Shown one piece after another: positions 25,138 to 32,382 of a DNA stretch of 64,000 nt. This DNA comes from a virus, in IMG/VR virus record IMGVR_UViG_3300044910_000225, positions 1 through 64,000 of that record; one strand, 5' to 3'. Both the position numbers and the translations under genes were made by a program. Each line of letters begins with the position of its first letter. The first letter of the stretch is position 1. Below the pieces are notes generated by a model. The model was not told the DNA's origin and did no database searches. It was given only the letters and a program-made list of their open reading frames with translations.

Positions 25138-25671
25138 ATGGATAAAACACTAGAAGAATTAAAAGCTGAAGCAGATGTACTTGGAGTAGAGTATAGTCCG
25201 AACATTGGTGCTAAGAAGTTAAGTGATAAAATTGAAGCCTACTATATGAATCAGGCAGCTGGTGATTCAGTTAAAGTACAAGCTGAAGTAAAAGAAGATG
25301 AGCCTGCAGTAACTACGACTACTAGCTCTAAAGGTGAGACAGAAGCTCAACGAGTAATTCGTAAACGTAAAGAGGTAATGGATGCTAAGACTGCTGCATT
25401 CAAGACAAGAGTAGTAACTGTATCAAATAATGATACAAGAGAAAACAGTGTAATCACTGCAGACTACTTCGGATTTGAGAATCAGCATTTTGGTAAGTCA
25501 CTACTAGTACCCTTCAACGTACCAGTAGAACTGCCACAAGGTATCATTGAGATCATCAAGTCTACACCAATGACAATCCATACGGATGAGATCATAGGAG
25601 GTAAGCGTACTGGTAACAAGGTAGCTAAGCATGCTAAGAAATATAACATCTCATATGAAGATATGAAGTAA
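25138..25671 (+). CDS. HeH/LEM-domain head protein, 177 aa
   Basis: Residues 3-38 (TLEELKAEADVLGVEYSPNI and GAKKLSDKIEAYY) match the helix-extension-helix (HeH/LEM) domain common in phage proteins next to capsid genes. A linker with Thr/Ser repeats and a basic middle follow, then a beta-rich C-terminal part. Possibly head completion or internal DNA-binding protein. The domain binds DNA in some families; here that is inference. Confidence 0.65.
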   Translation: MDKTLEELKAEADVLGVEYSPNIGAKKLSDKIEAYYMNQAAGDSVKVQAEVKEDEPAVTTTTSSKGETEAQRVIRKRKEVMDAKTAAFKTRVVTVSNNDTRENSVITADYFGFENQHFGKSLLVPFNVPVELPQGIIEIIKSTPMTIHTDEIIGGKRTGNKVAKHAKKYNISYEDMK

Positions 25672-25677
25672 CTATAG

Positions 25678-25695
25678 TGCCCTCTACGGAGGGTA
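25678..25695 (+). terminator. UACG tetraloop hairpin
   Basis: CCCTC-TACG-GAGGG with extra outer pairs, loop of the UNCG class, 7 nt after the HeH gene stop. Like the capsid hairpin it has no T tract. Confidence 0.55.
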
Positions 25696-25720
25696 CTGCT
25701 AGATACTACAAAGGAATAAC

Positions 25721-26494
25721 ATGGGAATACCTTCAGCTACAATCAATCTATCAAATAACATCCTCACTACTACTACAACATCAGTAGTAACCATATCATT
25801 CAGTGAAGCTGTGACAGGATTTACAGTAGGAGATATAGCAGTATCCAATGCAACACTAGGCACACTGACAACTACAGACAATATCAACTTCACAGTGACA
25901 ATGACAGGTGCCAGTAACGTACTGGATAATAGCAATACTGTATCCATAGCAGATGCAGTGTGTACAAGTGTATCAACCAGTCAAGCCAATACAGCAGCAA
26001 CAAGTACAAACTACACAGTCAATACAGTAGAAGTAGTAATAGATCCAAGTGTAGTAACTGATGGTACAGCGAGTGTAACAGGAGATGGTGTATTTGATGT
26101 GTTCATGCAAGCAATAGCAGCACATCTCAAAGTAGAATATGATGCAAGACGTATCACATCAGATACATATCCTACAGTCTATCTAGGAGCACTACAGACA
26201 GCACTGACACAAGCAGTGACATTCTCACTACAAAGACCACTGATAGAGAAACAAGCTAATAGTGAAGATGCTAAGAAAGCACTCATAGAGAGACAGACAA
26301 AAGGATTTGATGATGATGCTAAACAGAAGCTATTGAAGCAAGCTCTAGATTCATGGTCAGTAGCATACTCAGTGGCTCAAGATGCAAACTCAATCCCTGA
26401 TGCTATCAAGGTCAATCCGATAGATAGTATCATGAAGAATGCAATGGACAGTCTAGCTATCGTCAAAGGTAATAACCCTCTAGGAGAAATCTAA
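25721..26494 (+). CDS. Ig-like virion protein, 257 aa
   Basis: Residues 1-95 look like a bacterial Ig-like domain (VVTISFSEAVTGFTVGDIAV, a Big-type pattern). The C-terminal 150 residues are helical, with VFDVFMQAIAAHLKVEYDAR and SLQRPLIEKQANSEDAKKAL. N4-like phages place a structural protein here (gp54 position). RBS AAAGGAAT. It starts MGIPSA. The stop overlaps the ACP start codon (TAATG). Confidence 0.6.
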   Translation: MGIPSATINLSNNILTTTTTSVVTISFSEAVTGFTVGDIAVSNATLGTLTTTDNINFTVTMTGASNVLDNSNTVSIADAVCTSVSTSQANTAATSTNYTVNTVEVVIDPSVVTDGTASVTGDGVFDVFMQAIAAHLKVEYDARRITSDTYPTVYLGALQTALTQAVTFSLQRPLIEKQANSEDAKKALIERQTKGFDDDAKQKLLKQALDSWSVAYSVAQDANSIPDAIKVNPIDSIMKNAMDSLAIVKGNNPLGEI

Positions 26495-26745
26495 TGGAAG
26501 TACTAGAGTTTCTAAATAAGAAGATAAGAGAAGAACATGGTAACAAAGTCACAATAGAGTCAAAGTGGACTGATGCAGGTATAGACAGTTTTGGATCTAC
26601 AATGGTACTGTGTGACATGGATGCAGAATATGGATGCTTTGATAAAGAATGGTTCAATACTACAGACTTCTATACGTTGACCATACAAGATATAGTCGAA
26701 AGGGTTATCAATGAAAGTCCTAAGCTACAAGTACCTACTGCCTAA
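26494..26745 (+). CDS. Acyl carrier protein
   Basis: 83 residues with the layout of an ACP: helix 1 (VLEFLNKKIREEHG), loop, AGIDSFG with the predicted phosphopantetheine serine Ser32 at the start of helix 2 (DSFGSTMVLCDMDAEYG), and a final helix after TLTIQDIVERV, the usual ACP ending. The canonical motif is DSL; here DSF. It is translationally coupled to the Ig-like gene upstream (TAATG) and overlaps the ketoacyl synthase gene by 35 nt. A host holo-ACP synthase would have to charge it. It would carry acyl chains for the two following enzymes. Confidence 0.82.
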   Translation: MEVLEFLNKKIREEHGNKVTIESKWTDAGIDSFGSTMVLCDMDAEYGCFDKEWFNTTDFYTLTIQDIVERVINESPKLQVPTA

Positions 26746-27544
26746 TACTGAAGGTATCATAGAAGAACTGGATAGAGATGGATATATGACTACACAGTAT
26801 ATCAGACTGGTAGAAGACTATATCAATACTATAGAACTAAAAGGTAAAGTAGCATTCCTGTATGCAGGTGGTGTAACAGCTACTGTCAGTGAATGTAGAA
26901 ATGCTGTGAATACTGATAAGTACAGAGAGAAGCTAAAGCCAAGTGGTATGGGAATACGAGATCTAGCAGCATACAGTATGCATAAGTGGGTAGGTATGAT
27001 GAATGGGAAAGAGAACATATGCTATGCTAATATAAATGGTAATACATGTGCAAGTAGTATGTACTGTATATACGAGGCTCAGGAGCTACTGAAGAATGGA
27101 TATGATGAAGTTATCATAGTAGCAGAAGAAAAGACCTCACACAGTACTCTACGTGTGTTTGATGAGCTACGTATAGATATCAAGATAGGAGAAGCTCTAG
27201 CAATCATACATCTCGGTAAAGGTACTGGTATAAGCAACTGCAAAGTATGGTATGAGTACAACAGCAATCCATTCGGAGTAACACCAACAGGATACTGTAA
27301 AGTGGTGTCAGATAGTGACTATATCAATCCTCATGGCACAGGTACAGCTATCAATGAATGTGCTGAGTCTGAAGTATATGGGGATACTCCACAACTACGA
27401 TACAAAGAGACTATAGGGCATACACAAGGTGTCAGTGGTCTAGTAGAAGTATGTATGGTACTTGATGAAGATGTGAGTGGTAAAGTACTGTGTGTCTCAA
27501 GTGGTCTCGGAGGGTTCTATGCCTCATGCATCGTACACAAGTAA
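26711..27544 (+). CDS. Minimal beta-ketoacyl-ACP synthase (KAS)
   Basis: 277 residues with thiolase-fold condensing-enzyme motifs in order: NTCASS with nucleophile Cys113; YDEVIIVAEE matching the family AD-x-I-x-GG strand; IGEALAII (Glu161) as in GEGA; NPHGTGT with His208; YKETIGHTQG with Lys232 and His237 at K-x4-H; and a C-terminal SGLGGFYASCIV like the FGFGG motif. The Cys-His-His set matches elongating KAS I/II, not KAS III (Cys-His-Asn). Usual enzymes have about 410 residues, so insertions and cap segments are missing. Start at 26711 with AAAGGG upstream. It should condense acyl and malonyl units on the adjacent ACP, or may have been repurposed for acyl transfer. Confidence 0.85.
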   Translation: MKVLSYKYLLPNTEGIIEELDRDGYMTTQYIRLVEDYINTIELKGKVAFLYAGGVTATVSECRNAVNTDKYREKLKPSGMGIRDLAAYSMHKWVGMMNGKENICYANINGNTCASSMYCIYEAQELLKNGYDEVIIVAEEKTSHSTLRVFDELRIDIKIGEALAIIHLGKGTGISNCKVWYEYNSNPFGVTPTGYCKVVSDSDYINPHGTGTAINECAESEVYGDTPQLRYKETIGHTQGVSGLVEVCMVLDEDVSGKVLCVSSGLGGFYASCIVHK

Positions 27545-28007
27545 TGGTGATCTCTACTGTGTAGAGAAAGTCACAGACCACTCAGAAGTAGCAACAGATG
27601 TATTGATGATACTGGCAGATGCTGAGATAGAGAATGTAGATGAATATAGTGCTAGAATGCATGAAGCAATAGACCAAGGACTAGCATACCATATAAAGAA
27701 GAACGGTGCAACAGTAGGAATCATGTACAACAGAGTCCATGAGGGTAAATATGAAGGATCCTGCATATACTGCAAGAATGATACAGTAGGTATGATGATA
27801 CTACTAAAGACAATGTTTGAAATTAATGATGCACATAAGATATACGTAATGCCTTACAAAGGCAGTATTAAATACTTCCTATCACTAGCAACAGAAGCAA
27901 GCATAAAAGCATATCATGTTAAAGAAGCACCACTAGTAATAGTGAAGAATACAATAGTACCAAAAGGTACAAGAGCTTTCAGATACCTAGAGATAGAGGA
28001 ACTATAA
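27519..28007 (+). CDS. GNAT-like acyltransferase (putative)
   Basis: 162 residues from ATG 27519 (MPHASYTSNGD), chosen for GGAGGG five bases upstream and a 26-nt overlap with the synthase. The fold pattern resembles small GNAT proteins: helices at 20-50, strand pair (LAYHIKKNGATVGIMYNRV), a strand-turn-helix (GSCIYCKNDTVGMMILLKTM), and a C-terminal strand with FRYLEIEEL. The acyl-binding R/Q-x-x-G-x-G/A loop is not clear, so the call is tentative. GNAT-fold enzymes that use acyl-ACP to modify proteins are known (HlyC/ApxC). Adjacent to ACP and KAS, it is a natural acyl-acceptor enzyme. Confidence 0.5.
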   Translation: MPHASYTSNGDLYCVEKVTDHSEVATDVLMILADAEIENVDEYSARMHEAIDQGLAYHIKKNGATVGIMYNRVHEGKYEGSCIYCKNDTVGMMILLKTMFEINDAHKIYVMPYKGSIKYFLSLATEASIKAYHVKEAPLVIVKNTIVPKGTRAFRYLEIEEL

Positions 28008-30361
28008 TGGGAGCAGTAGTAGATGTAGTGGAAGATACACTAGAAGACTTCGTAGCTATAACAACAATCATACTCATCAACATGTTTCCAGGTGAGGCAC
28101 TGATACTAGCATACCTGTGTGATGAGTGTGAATCATTCATGAGTGATCAGATAGGTATAACACTAGGATGGTTAGGCATAGAAGAAGAAGATGTCATAAC
28201 AGTACAGATGCAAGATCAGCTACTGATACAAGACCAGGACTTCTACAAGAACCTCATGACACAAGTAGCAATAGAACACCAAAGAACTCAGAAGGGAATC
28301 ATAGACCTACTAGCTGTAAAGTCACAAGGTGTAAGAGGATCAATGAATAAATACTCAAGTTATGGTAAGAGTACATTCCTAGATGGTGAACCTACTACGA
28401 CTGTCAATACTGTAAACATAGATGAGAGTGTGGTAGAGTTAGCAATAGAGACTGATACTGGCGAGAACATAACTGTGACATCACTATCAATGAGAGTACC
28501 AACAGAGACAGAATGGGTAGGATACAATCTGACATTCACACATGACTATAATCCTACCACAGGAATACTGATATATACTGGTGTGAGATACATGGTATTC
28601 TCAAGTACATATAACTATGGTACAGGTAAGTATGATGTGGAGATAGGCAGAGAATGCATACAGACAGTGACAACAACTGTGACAGTAACAAACATAGACG
28701 CTACAACAGATAATGTGCATACAGTAGTAGAAACAATAGTTACAGCATATGAGGGTATAATCAGCACAACAACAAATACAACTGATGTTGTAGTACCAAT
28801 CGGGACAGTCTCAAACAGTACAAATGTAGTAACTACAAACATAGTGGTGGGAACAACACTGTTATATGTAGATGACTTCTTACCAAATCTAGCATATGTA
28901 GCACACTACACAATCGTAGGAAGCAGTGATGAGTACTACTGGATATACTTCGTAGGATCAGGAAATGCAGCTCTAGACAATGCAAGAAACTACCTCACTG
29001 ACCTTGATATGCTACCAATAGTAGAACTACGAAGTAATGCTACATCAATCACAGCAGACAAAGAAAGTACTAGGTACAAGCAATCAAAAGAGATACTAGG
29101 ATTCATAGGCATAGATGTAGATACAATGTGTGAAAGCATAGACAGCAATCCAAATGTGGATGGTATAGCAGCAGCATATGTGTACTTCGGAGCAGAACTA
29201 GGAAGCAATGACCCAATCCAAGCAGAACTGATATATGCAACAATGGAGTATATCTATGATGATCCAACTCTAGTAACAGATGGTGTGCATACCATACGAG
29301 TACAAGAAGGAAACTACAACTCATCAATATCATGGGATGAACAAGAACGTCTAACAGTATCAAGAACTGGAGTACCAGTAGGAACGTATGAAGGTGGTAT
29401 AGGGGATATAGCAATAGTAGAGGATGTGCCAGATGAGGAAGGTAATGTAATAGATACAGAGACTAAGTATAGATACTATGCATGGGTACGAAAGCAAGTG
29501 ACTAGCTCATACTATGTAGAATACAGAGTATATAATGTGTCAGCAATAACACTGATCACCAAAGGTGCAATGTATGATACAGTATTCAAAGTACTATCTC
29601 CTGACAATACGATAGTAATACCACTGAGCATATACTTCCTGAACAAGCTGACACCAATAGAGCAGGGAGTAGTATTCCCACAGATACTGAGAATGGTAAC
29701 ATACGCTGCTGATATACAGCATCTAGACTACTACCAGACGGAAGCATTCTTCAACCTGATACAAGTTGTAGTAGTAATTGTAGCAATAGTAATATTCATA
29801 TTTACATGGTACACAGGTGGAGCAACATCAGCAGCATTCATGACAGCAGTAGAGGGTCTACTGATAGGAATGGCAATAGGCTATGCACTACAGATGCTAC
29901 TGGCTGCAGTAGACAATCCCTACCTAAAAGCACTGATAGTAGTAGTAGCTGTGATAGTAGCAGTATACACAAACCAATTCAATGGGGATATGCTAAAAAC
30001 CGTAGTGTTCTCAGCAGATCTACTACTGACTGCAGTAACACAATATGCAGACTCAATACTAGAAGGAGGATTCTCAGCACTAGCAATGGAATCACAGAAC
30101 TTCTTGGAGAAAGCAAAGGAAGCAGAAGATAAACTGAATGAGTATACTGATATGATAGCAAGTGTACTCAGTACAGAGGAAGTACAAAGATTATCTAGAA
30201 TGCAAGAAGCTAAAGCATACATAGAAGGATTTGAGCTACAACGATATAGAGCAAGCGTAGACTTCATGTGCAACTGGGATCTAGTAAAGTCAATGAAGAT
30301 GAATACAAACATATATGACTATGATCAACACTATAAAGTGAATGTACTAAGCATAGGCTAG
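28007..30361 (+). CDS. Large internal virion protein with membrane segments, 784 aa
   Basis: Start overlaps the previous stop (TAATG), so it is translationally coupled to the acyl cassette. An N-terminal amphipathic region (ITTIILINMFPGEALILAYL) is followed by a Thr/Val-rich beta region (about residues 140-330) and a central acidic part. Strong hydrophobic segments lie near 585-650 (VVVVIVAIVIFIFTWY, LIVVVAVIVAVY), followed by a coiled coil. It matches the position of N4 gp52-type structural proteins. Membrane-inserting segments suggest an ejected channel-forming protein. It begins MGAVVDV. Confidence 0.65.
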   Translation: MGAVVDVVEDTLEDFVAITTIILINMFPGEALILAYLCDECESFMSDQIGITLGWLGIEEEDVITVQMQDQLLIQDQDFYKNLMTQVAIEHQRTQKGIIDLLAVKSQGVRGSMNKYSSYGKSTFLDGEPTTTVNTVNIDESVVELAIETDTGENITVTSLSMRVPTETEWVGYNLTFTHDYNPTTGILIYTGVRYMVFSSTYNYGTGKYDVEIGRECIQTVTTTVTVTNIDATTDNVHTVVETIVTAYEGIISTTTNTTDVVVPIGTVSNSTNVVTTNIVVGTTLLYVDDFLPNLAYVAHYTIVGSSDEYYWIYFVGSGNAALDNARNYLTDLDMLPIVELRSNATSITADKESTRYKQSKEILGFIGIDVDTMCESIDSNPNVDGIAAAYVYFGAELGSNDPIQAELIYATMEYIYDDPTLVTDGVHTIRVQEGNYNSSISWDEQERLTVSRTGVPVGTYEGGIGDIAIVEDVPDEEGNVIDTETKYRYYAWVRKQVTSSYYVEYRVYNVSAITLITKGAMYDTVFKVLSPDNTIVIPLSIYFLNKLTPIEQGVVFPQILRMVTYAADIQHLDYYQTEAFFNLIQVVVVIVAIVIFIFTWYTGGATSAAFMTAVEGLLIGMAIGYALQMLLAAVDNPYLKALIVVVAVIVAVYTNQFNGDMLKTVVFSADLLLTAVTQYADSILEGGFSALAMESQNFLEKAKEAEDKLNEYTDMIASVLSTEEVQRLSRMQEAKAYIEGFELQRYRASVDFMCNWDLVKSMKMNTNIYDYDQHYKVNVLSIG

Positions 30362-30367
30362 ATAGTA

Positions 30368-30376
30368 TGATATAAT
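30368..30376 (+). promoter_or_regulatory. Extended -10 late promoter TGATATAAT
   Basis: TGATATAATATCGAAAAG, 57 nt before the next start. An inverted repeat AAAGCTA/TAGCTTT lies just downstream in the leader. Confidence 0.6.
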
Positions 30377-30432
30377 ATCGAAAAGCTAAATAGCTAATAG
30401 CTTTAATGTAAATATAAAGTGAGGATATAATT

Positions 30433-31137
30433 ATGGCAGGACTAGCAGGAATGACTCCTATCCAACGGATAAAAGCAATACAAGGTAACAATGCATTAGC
30501 ACTAGAACTTCCTGGTAATATGAGAACTGCTAGCCAGCCTAGAGCTAGTAACCTAGTATCAGGTGAGTATGGTCTGAATACCACAGTACCAACAGTGGCT
30601 AATACTCAAACTAATGGACTAGCAACAGCACCACAAGGTGCAACAGGATGGCAAGCAACTGCTAATAAGTATCTAGGTACTGGTTTTGGTAATAAGAGAG
30701 GATTAGAAGGTAATAACTACATGTTTACTAATACAGATGGCACACAAGGCAGTCTAGCTATTGACCCTCAATATCTGCAAGGAGCTGAAGGAGCTGCTGT
30801 GTATGATGCTATCAACAATCCAACACAAGGTTCTGAAGGTTCAGGAGCTGGTGGCATGGGAGACTACATGGGTCTAGCTAATCTAGGTGTAAATGCATTC
30901 AATGCCTACAACAACTACACACTAGGCAGAGAGAACCTAAAGATGGCAAGAGATAAGTTCGGATTTGAGAAAGCAGCTACCACTGCAAACTATGCTAACC
31001 AAGCTAAGCTGGCTAATAATCAGATACAGAATGCAGGTGAAGTAGGTATGGGTCTAGCAGGTAATACAATGGATGCTACAGCTAGAGCTGCAAGACAAGC
31101 ACAGATGGATGCATCTAAAGTACGAGAGACAATATAA
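30433..31137 (+). CDS. Internal virion protein, 234 aa
   Basis: Gly/Ala/Asn-rich, low-complexity protein (GGMGDYMGLANLGVNAFNAY) with helical C-terminal part (AARAARQAQMDASKV-like). Composition and location match small ejection proteins of N4-like phages (gp51 neighbourhood). RBS GTGAGGA. Precedes the 393-aa gene with a 9-nt gap. Confidence 0.55.
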   Translation: MAGLAGMTPIQRIKAIQGNNALALELPGNMRTASQPRASNLVSGEYGLNTTVPTVANTQTNGLATAPQGATGWQATANKYLGTGFGNKRGLEGNNYMFTNTDGTQGSLAIDPQYLQGAEGAAVYDAINNPTQGSEGSGAGGMGDYMGLANLGVNAFNAYNNYTLGRENLKMARDKFGFEKAATTANYANQAKLANNQIQNAGEVGMGLAGNTMDATARAARQAQMDASKVRETI

Positions 31138-31146
31138 AGGATCATC

Positions 31147-32328
31147 ATGCCGATACCAACACAATGGAATAATATAATGCCTAACTTCAGTGGTAGTGCT
31201 CAAAGCATGAATACTGCTACTGAGAACTTCAACCAAGTAGGTAATGTAGCAAATCAATACATGCAAGGGTTAAAACAGGAACAAGAGCGTAAGGATAAAC
31301 TAGCTAGAGAAGCAAAGCAAGATGCTCAATGGGATAAGCAATTCTCTCTACAAGAGATGGCAAATACAAGAGCAGGTCTACAGGCTGATAGAGAAGCACA
31401 AAAGTATGTGCAAGAATTAGCTACAGATGAAGCTCAAGCAAAAGCAAGTGAGTACCTCAACGCAGCGAGATCAAATGTGGTGACACCCCAACAAGCAGAT
31501 CAAATCCTAGCAGCATATAATAAGAACCCTAAAGCAGATGTTTTAGGGCTACAAGCAAAAGCTGTTAAACAGTACGAAGCATCTCCAACTATGCAGAAGA
31601 ACTTCATTGGAAATGTAAGTATAGATCAAGGACCAATGGAAAAAACCATACAAACTATAGATCCTACTACAGGTGAAGTTGTAGATAAAATTCTACAAGC
31701 TGCTCCAGATATGAAAGAAGCTCAGGCTAGAAAGGATATGATACTCTCTGACTTAGATAAGAAGATCCAACAAGACTCACTAATGGCATGGGATAAAGAG
31801 AAGTTTGGTACAGAAGTTGGGTTTAAAAAGCAAGAACTAGGGTTAAGAAGGAAAGCACTAGAAGTTGATAAAGCCCCTAAGTTTCAGCCATATACAGTAA
31901 CTGTAGGTTATGACAGTAAAGGTCAATATACAAATGATCCTTCTAAAATTGCATATAAATCACAAGTCAATATAAATAGTCCTAGAATGGAAGCTGCTGT
32001 ATCAGGTAAATACGGTACTGATGCACTACAACTTGGGACTCTCAGTGACTTCATACCTAATAGGGATAGAACAAGTAAGACTCAAAAGAGTGTGTACAGT
32101 GGAGGTATGCTAAAAACTATGCAGGATAGATGGGGAGGATACGATGCATCTAAAATACTCAGTATGGCAGAAGTTGTTCTAAAAGCAAACCCTAATATAA
32201 GTCCAGATGCAGCAATTGGTGTTGTAGAGGATGTGGCTTCTAAAGGGGTTACTGATGCTGTATATGTCAAAGATGTAAATGATAGACTATTAGATCTTGG
32301 ATATACAGGTACTATACTGAAAAAATAA
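31147..32328 (+). CDS. Internal virion protein, 393 aa
   Basis: Long helical, Gln/Lys-rich protein: MQGLKQEQERKDKLAREAKQ, then ASEYLNAARSNVVTPQQADQ. The middle has an acidic linker and the C-terminus contains KILSMAEVVLKANPNISPDA. No enzyme motif. Likely ejected or core protein packed with the virion polymerase that follows. Confidence 0.55.
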   Translation: MPIPTQWNNIMPNFSGSAQSMNTATENFNQVGNVANQYMQGLKQEQERKDKLAREAKQDAQWDKQFSLQEMANTRAGLQADREAQKYVQELATDEAQAKASEYLNAARSNVVTPQQADQILAAYNKNPKADVLGLQAKAVKQYEASPTMQKNFIGNVSIDQGPMEKTIQTIDPTTGEVVDKILQAAPDMKEAQARKDMILSDLDKKIQQDSLMAWDKEKFGTEVGFKKQELGLRRKALEVDKAPKFQPYTVTVGYDSKGQYTNDPSKIAYKSQVNINSPRMEAAVSGKYGTDALQLGTLSDFIPNRDRTSKTQKSVYSGGMLKTMQDRWGGYDASKILSMAEVVLKANPNISPDAAIGVVEDVASKGVTDAVYVKDVNDRLLDLGYTGTILKK

Positions 32329-32335
32329 ACAACTA

Positions 32336-32382
32336 CCATATGCTATAATGCTATAATCAATACACAAAGGTATAGCATATGG
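32336..32382 (+). promoter_or_regulatory. 12-bp inverted repeat holding the virion-polymerase promoter and start codon
   Basis: Perfect arms CCATATGCTATA (32336-32347) and TATAGCATATGG (32371-32382), with a 23-nt loop containing the AAAGG ribosome site. The first arm overlaps two tandem -10 elements (TGCTATAAT at 32341-32349 and 32349-32357). The second arm contains the ATG at 32379. Transcripts from upstream would fold and hide the start; those starting at the local promoter would lack the first arm. Confidence 0.65.

Noticed and set aside
25075-25695. CRISPR-like or terminator repeats near the capsid gene
   Set aside because: The two hairpins differ in stem sequence and there are no regularly spaced repeats; they are ordinary UNCG hairpins.
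28007-28030. Eukaryotic-type N-myristoylation signal at MGAVVDV
   Set aside because: The usual Ser/Thr at position 6 is lacking; only the looser Met-Gly pattern is reported as a speculation.
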